Positions 12,313 to 25,348 of a stretch of 64,000 bases of DNA are shown here, in pieces; position 1 is the stretch's first letter, and every line of letters begins with the position of its first letter. The DNA comes from Tragulus kanchil (lineage: Eukaryota > Chordata > Mammalia > Artiodactyla > Tragulidae). The DNA lies in contig JAIOJX010000002.1 in NCBI GenBank assembly GCA_022376925.1, positions 134,798,831 to 134,862,830 of the forward strand, written 5' to 3'. A model generated the notes under the pieces. It saw only the letters and a program-made list of their open reading frames with translations, ran no database searches and was not told the DNA's origin. The translations under genes and the position numbers were made by a program.

Positions 12313-14611
12313 AGCTGAACTTGTACCTACTGTGATTTTACAGTTCTAATTAGATATAAACTTTCAGCTTGTCAGATTCTGTCAAGGTCACCCTCTCGTT
12401 CTTAAATCAAAGAGCTTGTCAGGATACCTGCCACGTTGTAAAGAGATGAGAATGTAGATACTCACCTTCATCTTGTAAGCTGGCCAAAGCCGAGTCTCTC
12501 ACAATCCTCCTCCTGAGTGGACGAACACCCCCAGAAGAACAGTGGCCAGTGTTTGCCCTGCGCTTCAGCCCTGATAATAGTGCCGTCCTCTTGCCAGCTC
12601 CACCTCTAAACACAGACAGTACGACCTTGCCTCTCATTCTGGGCTTCACAGAAGGATCTCCTAGGAAATAGATTTTGCAGAAATTTAGATCTGTTGCTCT
12701 GTTCACTCTCTGCCATCTGGAGAATGTGGGAAAGAACCGCTGTGCCCACTGAAGGAGCTGGAGCATCCCTCTTAGTCTCTGTATTTATTCTCTCGCCTGA
12801 ACAACATGGCCTGGGACTTCCCTGTTCTCCAGTGACTGGGACTGCACGCTCCCAATGTGGAAGGCAGGGATGCTGGATTTGATCCCTGGTTGGGGAACCA
12901 GATCCTACATGCTGCTGTGAAGAATTTGCATGGCTCAGCTAAGACCTGGCACAGCCACATACGTGTGTGTGTGTTTAGTGGCTCAGTCGTGTCTAACTCT
13001 TTGAGACCCTATGGCTGGATTGTAGCCCGCCAAGCTCCTTTGTCCTTGGGATTTCCCAAGCAAGAATACTGGAGTGGGTTGCCCTTCGCTTCTCCAGGGG
13101 AGTCTTTCCAACCCAGGGATTGAACCATGTTTCCTGCATTGGCAGGTGGATTCTTTACTCTGAGCCATAGACAGAATAGCTGGATGTGTGCCAGGCTCTG
13201 AGGTTCACTTGCGTTATGCCACTTGCTCTCATAACAACCCTAGAGTGGGAAGGGAGGGGCTATCACTATACCCCTCAGAGAAATTCAGGGAGATTGAGTA
13301 ACTTGCCCAAGATCTCACAGCAAGCTCATGATAGAGTGAAGTTTTGAACTTAGGAGTCCAGAGCTGAACTTGTACCTACTGTGATTTTACAGTTCTAATT
13401 AGATATAAACTTTCAGCTTGTCAGATTCTGTCAAGGTCACCCTCTCGTTCTTAAATCAAAGAGCTTGTCAGGATACCTGCCACGTTGTAAAGAGATGAGA
13501 ATGTAGATACTCACCTTCATCTTGTAAGCTGGCCAAAGCCGAGTCTCTCACAATCCTCCTCCTGAGTGGACGAACACCCCCAGAAGAACAGTGGCCAGTG
13601 TTTGCCCTGCGCTTCAGCCCTGATAATAGTGCCGTCCTCTTGCCAGCTCACCACCTTGTCCTTCCTGAGGGCAGGGCAAGACAGGTCTGGCACAGGAAGG
13701 CCCCAAATAGTTAGAAGATTCCAATTTAATTGGTCTGGAATGTGGCCCAAGCAGGAGCTTGTAAAAGTTCTGCAGGGAATTCTAATGCGCAGCCTGGAGA
13801 GACAGGAGCTCAGTACAAGCAGATGAAGCAAGCCCAGGGAAAGGTTTGGGGAGGGGAGGAGTCCAGATTTCCCTTAAGACTTAGAACTGAGCTGATCTAA
13901 AGTACTCTAGGCCTTTGGAGGGGTTGCGTGGAACCCAAGCAGGAGACAGTTCCAGAGGCAAGGGGACCCTCAAGGAAATAGAACCCTAAAATATAGGAGA
14001 ATTCATGCCTTGCAAGAGATCAGCGCCCCAGACTCACACCCAGCCTTGTCCACAACCCAGCTCCATAGTGTGTTGGGTGTGGAAGAGGCAGGGAGAGGGG
14101 TTCATGGTCCCCTGGAGGCCTGCACTCCACATCCCTACCTGGCTTTAACTTGCTTCCTCATCCCTCTCGAGTGCACCCTCAGCTCCCTGCACCTTACAGA
14201 GCCTCTTCTACCAAGTTACTGTTTGGAGACCCTATTGAGCCCCAAATGGGTATCTCTGTATTTTAGATGACCCATCTGAGTGCATCAACTTAGCATCTTT
14301 TTTGACCCCTATATGTTAGTCAAGCTTGCAGGTTCTAACCATGCTAGACGGTATGGTTTTTCATCCTCCTCCTCTGACCCTGTTGTAGGGATGTTATTAA
14401 GAATATCATCCACAGCGGCACTGCATGTTCAAGAGCCACATGAGATATTTCTTCTAGACCTGAGTTCTAGGGAAAAACTTATTTTTCTTGGCAAGCAATG
14501 ATTTTCTTTATAGGAAATATAAACTTCTATCATCATTTCCTGTAACTCTGGTTTCTTTGGCCTCTAAGAAGTTAATAGGAAAACACATACGAACAGACAC
14601 ACTATATAAAT

Positions 14612-14645
14612 ACACACACACACACACACACACAGACACACATAT
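14612..14645. repeat. (AC)n microsatellite
   Basis: An AC run interrupted by one G, directly before a mariner-like end. Confidence 0.9.
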
Positions 14646-14650
14646 ACATA

Positions 14651-14699
14651 TTGGGTTGGGTAAAAAAATTATTTGGGCTTTTCTGTATCATTATTACAT
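14651..14699. mobile_element. Mariner-like terminal fragment
   Basis: TTGGGTTGGGTAAAAAAATT followed by ATTTGGGCTTTTCTGTA resembles the terminal inverted repeat of ruminant mariner elements. Only one end is seen. Confidence 0.55.
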
Positions 14700-14923
14700 A
14701 CATAATATGTGACATATAATCATTTTTAACTAGCTTTACCAAGATCTAATTTACAAATCATAAAATCCATTTATTTAATATTATATAATATTGAATGCTA
14801 CCTCAGATATATTGTGAATTATGGGTTGGATGTAACCATAGATACTTAAGTGATGGTGAAAGCTAAGTCACTATAGATCTTTGGTGGCTTTTATCTAGGG
14901 ATTTTTTAAAAAACTACTTCCCA

Positions 14924-15211
14924 GGCTTCCCTGGTGGTCCAGTGAGTAGAGTCTGCCTTGCAGTGCAAGGGGCACCAGTTCGATCCCTGGCCAAGGAAGA
15001 CCCCACATGCCATGGAGCAGCTGGACCACTGTGTCCAATTCCTAGCTGGTGCTCTAAAGCACATGCGCCTGAAGCCAGTGCTCTGCCATGAGAGATGCCA
15101 CTGCATTGGGAGGCCCACACAGGTCAAAGAATAAAGATGGATGAAAATAAACAAATAAAAAACTAATAAAAGAGGCCAAAAAATTTTTTTAAATCCTTAT
15201 TAAAAACAAAC
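14924..15211 (+). mobile_element. tRNA-derived SINE with TTGCAGTGCAAGGGGC box (family S), sense
   Basis: GGCTTCCCTGGTGGTCCAGT head, CTTGCAGTGCAAGGGGCACC, box-B-like GTTCGATCCCTGG, GAGCAGCTGGACCACTGTGT, then AGAATAAAGATGGATGAAAA and an A-rich tail. Target-site duplication AAAAAACTACTT at 14908-14919 and 15212-15223. Confidence 0.85.
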
Positions 15212-15237
15212 AAAAAACTACTTTCCCCCTCACTCAG

Positions 15238-15750
15238 ATCTTTTCATTCACTTATTCAAGAAATATTTATTGAGTGTCTAGATGTTGGGGATGTGACAGC
15301 AAATCAGTCAAACAGCACAGCTGCTCTTCTGGGGCTTACCTTCTCTAGAGGGAGGATAAGAAACAAAAGGAGATGAGTAGAATGTTAGGAGATCCTGGGA
15401 AGAGCGTCGTGACAGAGCAGCTGCCTCTTTAGAGAAGGGGGTCAGGGAGGACCCCTGCAAGGAGGTCACACTGAACAAGGTAAGAAAGCAAACCATTGAG
15501 GATCTCTGGGGAAGAGTCCTGCAGGCAGGACAGAGTGTCCATGGAGGTTGGGAGCAGGTAGAGTGGAAACAGAGGATTATCCAGGAGGCATTTGCAAGAG
15601 CCCAGGATGGAAATCATGGTGGCTTGGATCAAGAAGGAGGTTGGGGGTGCAATGTGTTTTGAATATGAAGCTGACAAAATCTGATGCAGCAGATGAGAGG
15701 TGTAAGAGAGAAGAATTGAGGATGGCTCAGTTTGGCTTTGGACTTTCAGC
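15238..15750 (+). repeat. L2-like LINE remnant
   Basis: TTCAAGAAATATTTATTGAG, then GGGGCTTACCTTCTCTAGAG and ATCATGGTGGCTTGGATCAA appear in the order of the widespread mammalian L2-type 3' region. Confidence 0.6.
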
Positions 15751-15906
15751 AGGTTAAAGGTGGAGGAGTGGGGAGTGGGGCCTTGGTCCCCAGCGATCAC
15801 TGCCATCTCCCATTAATAAGCACATGGATGCACAAGTCTCTCGGGGCCAATCTCCTTAGCCAGCTGAGAGCTGGAAATCAGAGCTGTGTACAGGGCTCAC
15901 AGACCA

Positions 15907-18030
15907 TCCCCTTGGTCATTCTCTGAAAAGATAAAGCTGATGATAACTGGCTAGTGGACAGAATTATCTCCACCCAATGAATAGATTTAAGTTTTAACTA
16001 CTGACACAGTGATTCCACCTTACCTGAGCAGAGGGGCTTTGCAGATGCCATCAAGTTCAGATGAGTTCAGATTGGCTCAGCGTGACCCTAATCCAATGAT
16101 GGATCTCCTTATAAGAAGAGGACATTTGGATAGAGACCCAAGGAAGAACACTGTGTGAAGGCAGAGGCAGAGACTGGAGCGGTGTGTGCACTAGTCAAGG
16201 ATTGCTGGCAACCCCAGAAGCTGAGGGAGAGGTCTGGAACAGATCCTCCCTCAGTTCCTTTAGGAGGAACCAGCCCTGCCAACACTTCAGTTTCTGGCCT
16301 CCTGAGGCGTGTGAGAATAGATTTCTGGCTCTTCGTTATTAGAACTAGTACCAGTTCCTAAGTACTCATCATTTGCCCAACACGGTGCAGAATTAAGGTG
16401 TACAGTTTTCCTACGCCATCCCTTAAAGTTCCCTTAGCCCAACCAAAGCTGCACATTAGTTTAGTTCCGTTCAGTCGCTCAGTCGTGTCTGACTCTTTGC
16501 AACCCCATGGACTGAGGCGCGCTAGGCTTCCCTGTCTTTCACCATCTCCTGGAACTTGCTCAAACTCATGTCCATTGACTTGGTGATGCCGTTCAACCAT
16601 CTTGTCCTCTGTTGCCTCTTTCTCCTTCCACTCTCAATCTTTCTCAGCAGCAGGGTCTTTTCCAGTGAGTCGTCTCTTCGCGTTAGGTGGGCAAAGTCCT
16701 GGAGCTTCAGCTTCAGAACAGTCCTTCCAGTGAGTGTTCAGTGTTGATTTCCTTTAGGATTGACTGGCTTAATCTCCTTGCAGCCCAAGGGACTCTCAAG
16801 AGTCTTCTCTAGCACCATAGTTCAAAGGCATCAATTCTTCTGTGCTCAGCCTTCTTTATGGTCCACTGCTCACATCCATACATGACATGAGCATTGGTAG
16901 TGTCCCTGTTTTATAGATAAGGAAATTAAGGTGCAGAGAAGCTAATGACTCCCAATTTGGCTAGGGGAAACAGACTTGTACATTCCCCTTGGTCATTCTC
17001 TGAAAAGATAAAGCTGATGATAACTGGCTAGTGGACAGAATTATCTCCACCCAATGAATAGATTTAAGTTTTAACTACTGACACAGTGATTCCACCTTAC
17101 CTGAGCAGAGGGGCTTTGCAGATGCCATCAAGTTCAGATGAGTTCAGATTGGCTCAGCGTGACCCTAATCCAATGATGGATCTCCTTATAAGAAGAGGAC
17201 ATTTGGATAGAGACCCAAGGAAGAACACTGTGTGAAGGCAGAGGCAGAGACTGGAGCGGTGTGTGCACTAGTCAAGGATTGCTGGCAACCCCAGAAGCTG
17301 AGGGAGAGGTCTGGAACAGATCCTCCCTCAGTTCCTTTAGGAGGAACCAGCCCTGCCAACACTTCAGTTTCTGGCCTCCTGAGGCGTGTGAGAATAGATT
17401 TCTGGCTCTTCGTTATTAGAACTAGTACCAGTTCCTAAGTACTCATCATTTGCCCAACACGGTGCAGAATTAAGGTGTACAGTTTTCCTACGCCATCCCT
17501 TAAAGTTCCCTTAGCCCAACCAAAGCTGCACATTAGTTTAGTTCCGTTCAGTCGCTCAGTCGTGTCTGACTCTTTGCAACCCCATGGACTGAGGCGCGCT
17601 AGGCTTCCCTGTCTTTCACCATCTCCTGGAACTTGCTCAAACTCATGTCCATTGACTTGGTGATGCCGTTCAACCATCTTGTCCTCTGTTGCCTCTTTCT
17701 CCTTCCACTCTCAATCTTTCTCAGCAGCAGGGTCTTTTCCAGTGAGTCGTCTCTTCGCGTTAGGTGGGCAAAGTCCTGGAGCTTCAGCTTCAGAACAGTC
17801 CTTCCAGTGAGTGTTCAGTGTTGATTTCCTTTAGGATTGACTGGCTTAATCTCCTTGCAGCCCAAGGGACTCTCAAGAGTCTTCTCTAGCACCATAGTTC
17901 AAAGGCATCAATTCTTCTGTGCTCAGCCTTCTTTATGGTCCACTGCTCACATCCATACATGACATGAGCATTGGTAGTGTCCCTGTTTTATAGATAAGGA
18001 AATTAAGGTGCAGAAAAGCTAAGTGACTTT
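15907..18030 (+). repeat. Direct duplication E (15907-16950 / 16984-18030)
   Basis: Offset 1077 nt. Copies agree across an antisense BovB 3' end. Copy 1 diverges from about 16937 (GCAGAGAAGCTAATGACT against GCAGAAAAGCTAAGTGACT), followed by about 33 nt not found in copy 2. Confidence 0.95.
16465..16886 (-). mobile_element. BovB LINE 3' end, antisense, inserted in a MIR remnant (copy at 17542-17963)
   Basis: Runs from TTCAGTCGCTCAGTCGTGTC through CTTGCAGCCCAAGGGACTCT to CACATCCATACATGACA, about 420 nt of the reverse BovB 3' end. MIR-like antisense sequence flanks it (16355-16464 and after 16887). Confidence 0.88.
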
Positions 18031-18875
18031 CCCGAGGTCACTCAGGTAGTATGCGGTGGAACTTGGATATTTACTGGGTCTTCTAATTCTAAAGTCCGTG
18101 CTATCTATATAGCCATCTAGTCCCAGGGTCAAGGCTCCAGGTACATGTCGCCCTTTGGATTTGCCGGTAAAGTTCATCTCCACCAAGTTTCCAGTTAGGA
18201 ATCCCTGACTACTTTCCATTTTATCTTCTGTCTCTGGAGCTGCTTCTGTTTATCACAGCCCTCCCAGAAGATTCTTGGGGAACAGATGTGGCTTGGAATT
18301 TGATAAGAACGTCCCTTCAGCACAGCCTTTCAGTCTGTTTGGAATCCTTACCCGGGGGATGGAGGGACAGCTGAACAAACAACCCACACCCTTGATGTTG
18401 GTACTAACTGAAATGAAAGCTCCGGAAACAGCATGGGACAATGAATAAAAAATCATCTCTATGTAAAGGAACACTGAGAGCATGGCTATCGTCGTTGCTG
18501 GTGATATGGCTGTTTTTCTGCCATTCTCTCTCTTGTTCCAGCACTTGAGGGCACAGTTGGAGGGGTTAAGATCTTCTCAGCCCCTGACTGCTTAGAAATG
18601 GGGCCACATCTATCCTGTTCGTAAATGTGTCACCTGTGCCTAGCATTGTGCCTGGCACAGAATCCCAGCAGAGCTCACGGACTAGGTTGATGGCCTGGGT
18701 CACAACTGCAGCACGAGCTCAGTCTATGCTCGTCTCGACAGGTGGATGAGTGATTTGGTAGGGGTTGTGTACGAAGTGAAGAAATGGCATCCCGTTCTCG
18801 CTTTGACCACGCGTGAGGCCACAGGGGCCAAAGCCTCCACAAGTGAGAGGACAGGAAGGGGAGAGCAAGGCCAGG

Positions 18876-21038
18876 ATCTGGCATTAAAATGGAAAGGCTC
18901 CAACAATAATTTGCAGACAGTGCGGCCTCCTGACTCAGCCGTTGATACTTAGGGCTCAGGAATCATGGACGCTGGCGACAGGTGACCATGAGGGGTCCCT
19001 TCCTAATGGAGTTGTTTTGGAGCATATTCCTCACTTCTCTCAGCCCTGGCTTCCTCTTCTGTGAAGTGGAGGTGGTAGCAGGACCCCCACTACATCTGTG
19101 TGGAATTACACAAGATGATGCACAATGTAAGTAAGGAGGGGAGGGAGGGGACATAGGTTATCTATGCCTGATTCAGGTTGGTGTGTGACAGTAAACAACC
19201 AGACTCTGTTTTTAAAAATAAATTAAAAATAAATGAAAAACAGAAGTAAGGGTAGTTACCACGAGAAGTCCTGAACTAGCCACCTTCCCTCACATGCTGG
19301 TCCTCCCGCTCCTGCCTGCTGTCTTCCCGGCATGAACATGGGCACATTCTCTTTGAACATCATCCATCACCTGTCTAGCCACCCCAGTGCCGCTGTATCT
19401 CCTGAAGACAGTTGTTCATCTCAGAGAACTGGGCATTTGGAATCTGGGCTTTGAATTCTTGGAGCTTGAGCCCTTACTTCCTACCAAGGTTTATGGATCC
19501 CGGTTGGTTTAATCCAAAGGAAACACCGTTTGCTTCCCCTTTTACTGGAATGGCCTCCTGCCTGCTAGTCCATGAACCACGTCCACCTTGCGGGTCCTAT
19601 TATTCTCCTGGCCTCAGCTTAACCATCCCTTCCCCAGGGCATCCTTTGCTAGCCCACCAAATCAGGTTAAATCCTCCATGTGACCCCTCACTTCTCTTTC
19701 AGGAGTTTGATCATAATTGAATGGGAATCATTTGCGTTGGTGTGTGAGCTTCCTGAAGGCATTGCCATGCTACATCCTCAGTGCCTGGAACATCTCAGAC
19801 ACCTCATTCAGTGTTTTCTGAGTGAATTAATGAATGGGCCAGCCTTCCAGGTCCTGGATGAGACTAGGAAAGGTAGAATGAATTTGGAAGGCAGAATAAA
19901 TTTCATCTCTGTTGCCCATCTCAACTGAAGCCTTAAGCAATTTTTGATTGTAAAGAATCTGGCATTAAAATGGAAAGGCTCCAACAATAATTTGCAGACA
20001 GTGCGGCCTCCTGACTCAGCCGTTGATACTTAGGGCTCAGGAATCATGGACGCTGGCGACAGGTGACCATGAGGGGTCCCTTCCTAATGGAGTTGTTTTG
20101 GAGCATATTCCTCACTTCTCTCAGCCCTGGCTTCCTCTTCTGTGAAGTGGAGGTGGTAGCAGGACCCCCACTACATCTGTGTGGAATTACACAAGATGAT
20201 GCACAATGTAAGTAAGGAGGGGAGGGAGGGGACATAGGTTATCTATGCCTGATTCAGGTTGGTGTGTGACAGTAAACAACCAGACTCTGTTTTTAAAAAT
20301 AAATTAAAAATAAATGAAAAACAGAAGTAAGGGTAGTTACCACGAGAAGTCCTGAACTAGCCACCTTCCCTCACATGCTGGTCCTCCCGCTCCTGCCTGC
20401 TGTCTTCCCGGCATGAACATGGGCACATTCTCTTTGAACATCATCCATCACCTGTCTAGCCACCCCAGTGCCGCTGTATCTCCTGAAGACAGTTGTTCAT
20501 CTCAGAGAACTGGGCATTTGGAATCTGGGCTTTGAATTCTTGGAGCTTGAGCCCTTACTTCCTACCAAGGTTTATGGATCCCGGTTGGTTTAATCCAAAG
20601 GAAACACCGTTTGCTTCCCTTTGACTGGAATGGCCTCCTGCCTGCTAGTCCATGAACCACGTCCACCTTGCGGGTCCTATTATTCTCCTGGCCTCAGCTT
20701 AACCATCCCTTCCCCAGGGCATCCTTTGCTAGCCCACCAAATCAGGTTAAATCCTCCATGTGACCCCTCACTTCTCTTTCAGGAGTTTGATCATAATTGA
20801 ATGGGAATCATTTGCGTTGGTGTGTGAGCTTCCTGAAGGCATTGCCATGCTACATCCTCAGTGCCTGGAACATCTCAGACACCTCATTCAGTGTTTTCTG
20901 AGTGAATTAATGAATGGGCCAGCCTTCCAGGTCCTGGATGAGACTAGGAAAGGTAGAATGAATTTGGAAGGCAGAATAAATTTCATCTCTGTTGCCCATC
21001 TCAACTGAAGCCTTAAGCAATTTTTGATTGAAAAGAAT
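18876..21038 (+). repeat. Direct duplication F (18876-19958 / 19957-21038)
   Basis: Offset 1081 then 1080 nt; the copies abut directly. A difference lies near 19536/20617 (CCCCTTTTACTGG against CCCTTTGACTGG). The right part of both copies recurs again from 21761. Confidence 0.96.
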
Positions 21039-21081
21039 GTGCATAACCAAATGTAAGACATAAATAAAGCCAGGGAACAGG

Positions 21082-21290
21082 GGCCACTCCCCGGGTGGTT
21101 CAGACAGTAAAGAGGCTGTCTGCAATGCAAGAGACTGGGATTGAACTCCTGGGTGGGGAAGAGCCTCTGGAGAAGCAAATAGTAACCCACTCCAGTATTC
21201 CTGCCTGCAGAATCCTATGGATAGAGGAACCTGGTGGACTACATGGGGTTACAGAGTCGGACACATGGACCAACTGAGCAACTAACAGTT
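21082..21290 (+). mobile_element. Bov-tA-type SINE, sense (copy at 22175-22383)
   Basis: CACTCCCCGGGTGGTTCAGA head, TGCAATGCAAGAGACTGGGA, CCCACTCCAGTATTCCTGCC, ending in GAGTCGGACACATGGACC and GAGCAACTAACAG. Confidence 0.85.
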
Positions 21291-21415
21291 CCGGTTCCAA
21301 CAGGAGCCATGCCTGACAAGGCTGGGTTGCTTTAGGGCACATGCGAATCTGTTCTAGTTTCCTGTTGCTGCACCACAAATTGTCCCCAAACTCAGAGGTC
21401 TAACACAACAACTGT

Positions 21416-21547
21416 AGCTCACCAGGCTCCTCTGTCCATGGCATTCTCCAGGCAAGAATACAGGAGTGAGCAGCTTTCTCCAGGGATCTTCCTGACCCCG
21501 GGATCTAAGCAGGTGAATCTTTACTGTCTGAGCCACCAGGGAAGTCC
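21416..21547 (-). mobile_element. Truncated Bov-tA-type SINE, antisense (copy at 22509-22641)
   Basis: CACCAGGCTCCTCTGTCCAT to GAGCCACCAGGGAAGTCC; the left third of the SINE is missing. Copy 2 has one extra G in CCAGGGGATC. Confidence 0.8.
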
Positions 21548-23451
21548 AGTGACCCCAAAACAACAGTACCCATATATTCTTACCTCTCGTGGTTTCCGAG
21601 AGCCAGGAGACTGGAAACACTCCCTGGCTGGTTGTGGCCTGGGGTCTGTCCGGCAGTGGCTGGAGCTGGGATGGGTGGGGTTGAGTTCCCAGAGCTGTCT
21701 GGGCAGCTAGCTCTTCGTGTCATCTCCAGGCCGCTCCTCTCCACGTGGCCATGACCCCTATTGCGGGTCCTATTATTCTCCTGGCCTCAGCTTAACCATC
21801 CCTTCCCCAGGGCATCCTTTGCTAGCCCACCAAATCAGGTTAAATCCTCCATGTGACCCCTCACTTCTCTTTCAGGAGTTTGATCATAATTGAATGGGAA
21901 TCATTTGCGTTGGTGTGTGAGCTTCCTGAAGGCATTGCCATGCTACATCCTCAGTGCCTGGAACATCTCAGACACCTCATTCAGTGTTTTCTGAGTGAAT
22001 TAATGAATGGGCCAGCCTTCCAGGTCCTGGATGAGACTAGGAAAGGTAGAATGAATTTGGAAGGCAGAATAAATTTCATCTCTGTTGCCCATCTCAACTG
22101 AAGCCTTAAGCAATTTTTGATTGAAAAGAATGTGCATAACCAAATGTAAGACATAAATAAAGCCAGGGAACAGGGGCCACTCCCCGGGTGGTTCAGACAG
22201 TAAAGAGGCTGTCTGCAATGCAAGAGACTGGGATTGAACTCCTGGGTGGGGAAGAGCCTCTGGAGAAGCAAATAGTAACCCACTCCAGTATTCCTGCCTG
22301 CAGAATCCTATGGATAGAGGAACCTGGTGGACTACATGGGGTTACAGAGTCGGACACATGGACCAACTGAGCAACTAACAGTTCCGGTTCCAACAGGAGC
22401 CATGCCTGACAAGGCTGGGTTGCTTTAGGGCACATGCGAATCTGTTCTAGTTTCCTGTTGCTGCACCACAAATTGTCCCCAAACTCAGAGGTCTAACACA
22501 ACAACTGTAGCTCACCAGGCTCCTCTGTCCATGGCATTCTCCAGGCAAGAATACAGGAGTGAGCAGCTTTCTCCAGGGGATCTTCCTGACCCCGGGATCT
22601 AAGCAGGTGAATCTTTACTGTCTGAGCCACCAGGGAAGTCCAGTGACCCCAAAACAACAGTACCCATATATTCTTACCTCTCGTGGTTTCCGAGAGCCAG
22701 GAGACTGGAAACACTCCCTGGCTGGTTGTGGCCTGGGGTCTGTCCGGCAGTGGCTGGAGCTGGGATGGGTGGGGTTGAGTTCCCAGAGCTGTCTGGGCAG
22801 CTAGCTCTTCGTGTCATCTCCAGGCCGCTCCTCTCCACGTGGCCTCATTCTGTGGCCTCGCCAGCACGGTGCCTCAGGGTTCCAAAGGCAAGAAGCTGCC
22901 GCTTCCCGAGTCCCACAGAATTCCATTCATTCAAGCGGTCACAGAAGCTGCCCACATCGAGGAGGAGAGGGCATAGACACTGACCCTTGGCTCAGGAGTA
23001 GCAAATATTTATAGACATGTTTTCAAATCACCACAGAATATCCCTTCCTTCATGATACGGGAAAAGCTCTCAAAAAGTCCTCTCAGGACAGAAAGATTCC
23101 TATTGAAAGAAAAGCGGGATTGTATTAATATTTAGGAGCAAAGTTCCCTTTTCAGTCCTGGGACTGACTGATGAAAGTGGTGGGAAACTCAAAGTAAACG
23201 GATTCTTTTTCACCTCTGGACACCTCTTCGCTTTCATGTTAATTGAATTGGGAGTACTTCAGAGCTCCTCAGGGCAGCAGATCTAGTGATTAGACCCAAG
23301 GGGAGGTGCTTGTTAAAATGCTCACTCCCAGGCCACAGTCAGAGCTCCAAAGCCAGAGGTGGGGCTTGAAATCTGTCTTGAAAACGATTGTCCCCATGTG
23401 ATCGTGACACAGGCCAGTATCTGTGCTGTGTGCTCAGTTGTGTTCGACTTT

Positions 23452-23757
23452 TTTTTTTATTATTTATTTTTAGTTTCCCTTTACAGAGTTTTGTTGTTTA
23501 CTACATAAAGTCATAGGTGGTATACACCTGACCCCTCCCACTTAAACCTCCCTCCCATCTCCCACCCCATCCCACCCCTCCAGGTTGCTGCATAGCCCCA
23601 TGTAAGTTCCCTTAGTCTTACAGCACGTTCACATTGGTTGTCTCTTTTACATCTGGTAATGTAAGTTTCCATGTTACGCTTGCCATACATCTCGCCCACT
23701 CCTTCCTCCCCATAATGTCCACAAGTCTGTTCTCTATGTCTGATTCCTTAAAATAGA
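23452..23757 (-). mobile_element. L1 3' UTR fragment, antisense (copy at 24555-24860)
   Basis: T-rich start, the C-rich CCTCCCTCCCATCTCCCACC block, then CAAGTCTGTTCTCTATGTCT, all in the order of the reverse ruminant L1 3' end. No L1 coding frame remains. Confidence 0.7.
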
Positions 23758-23765
23758 ACTACCAG

Positions 23766-24042
23766 GGCTTCCCTGGTGGTCCAGAGGGTAAGGACTCTGC
23801 CTTGCAGTGCAAGGGGCGCTGGTTTGATCCCTGCCCCAGGAAGATCCCACATGCCACGAAGCAGCTGGACCAATGTGTCCAATTACCGAGACAGAGCTCT
23901 GGAGTGCATGCACCCAGAGCTGGTGCTCTGCAACGAGAGAGGCCACTGCAATGGGGAGGCCCACAGGCCAAAGAATAAAGATGGATGAAAATAAATAAAA
24001 TAAATAACCAATAAAAGCGCCCCCCCATTAAAAAAAAACCTC
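23766..24042 (+). mobile_element. Family S tRNA-derived SINE, sense (copy at 24869-25144)
   Basis: GGCTTCCCTGGTGGTCCAGA, CTTGCAGTGCAAGGGGCGCT, CCAATTACCGAGACAGAGCT, then AGAATAAAGATGGATGAAAA and an A-rich tail. The copy in duplication H is not an independent insertion. Confidence 0.85.
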
Positions 24043-25348
24043 AAGAAAAGCCACTCATGCTAGTGTAAATAAAATAATAACTTTATTGGGGAGCTACGGA
24101 GGTTTCTATGGAAATAGCCAAGCCTTGAGAGATTGGAACCAAGACCTGGAAAGCAAAGCCTTTGATCATTCCCTGACTTTCTTGTTTACCCCCAACATCT
24201 CAGTCATTTTTCTTTGCCTGTGTGTGGTAGGAGAGGACCACTTTAGGCAGATCTGTGAATTTCTCTCTTAAGGACCCCAGATGGACTCCTTAGAGTATAC
24301 TGTTTCCAGGTTCTTAAATGAGAGAATCTGATTGGCTCACCCTTGATCCGTTCTCTACCTCTGAGAGCTCCTCAGGGCAGCAGATCTAGTGATTAGACCC
24401 AAGGGGAGGTGCTTGTTAAAATGCTCACTCCCAGGCCACAGTCAGAGCTCCAAAGCCAGAGGTGGGGCTTGAAATCTGTCTTGAAAACGATTGTCCCCAT
24501 GTGATCGTGACACAGGCCAGTATCTGTGCTGTGTGCTCAGTTGTGTTCGACTTTTTTTTTTATTATTTATTTTTAGTTTCCCTTTACAGAGTTTTGTTGT
24601 TTACTACATAAAGTCATAGGTGGTATACACCTGACCCCTCCCACTTAAACCTCCCTCCCATCTCCCACCCCATCCCACCCCTCCAGGTTGCTGCATAGCC
24701 CCATGTAAGTTCCCTTAGTCTTACAGCACGTTCACATTGGTTGTCTCTTTTACATCTGGTAATGTAAGTTTCCATGTTACGCTTGCCATACATCTCGCCC
24801 ACTCCTTCCTCCCCATAATGTCCACAAGTCTGTTCTCTATGTCTGATTCCTTAAAATAGAACTACCAGGGCTTCCCTGGTGGTCCAGAGGGTAAGGACTC
24901 TGCCTTGCAGTGCAAGGGGCGCTGGTTTGATCCCTGCCCCAGGAAGATCCCACATGCCACGAAGCAGCTGGACCAATGTGTCCAATTACCGAGACAGAGC
25001 TCTGGAGTGCATGCACCCAGAGCTGGTGCTCTGCAACGAGAGAGGCCACTGCAATGGGGAGGCCCACAGGCCAAAGAATAAAGATGGATGAAAATAAATA
25101 AAATAAATAACCAATAAAAGCGCCCCCCCATTAAAAAAAAACCTCAAAAAAATCCACTCATGCTAGTGTAAATAAAATAATAACTTTATTGGGGAGCTAC
25201 GGAGGTTTCTATGGAAATAGCCAAGCCTTGAGAGATTGGAACCAAGACCTGGAAAGCAAAGCCTTTGATCATTCCCTGACTTTCTTGTTTACCCCCAACA
25301 TCTCAGTCATTTTTCTTTGCCTGTGTGTGGTAGGAGAGGACCACTTTA

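Larger units (their letters stand above)
11543..13640 (+). repeat. Direct duplication D (11543-12591 / 12592-13640), tandem with 9-bp junction homology
   Basis: Offset 1049 nt with no filler. TGCCAGCTC occurs at the left edge (11543), the junction (12592) and the right edge (about 13641), so the unit repeats exactly head to tail. Two substitutions separate the copies near 12050-12065 and 13100-13115. Confidence 0.96.
20668..22844 (+). repeat. Direct duplication G (20668-21750 / 21761-22844)
   Basis: Offset 1093 then 1094 nt, with one G more in copy 2 near 22577. A filler of about 10 nt lies at 21751-21760. Together with duplication F it makes three copies of the segment found at 19588-19958, 20668-21038 and 21761-22131. 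Confidence 0.96.
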
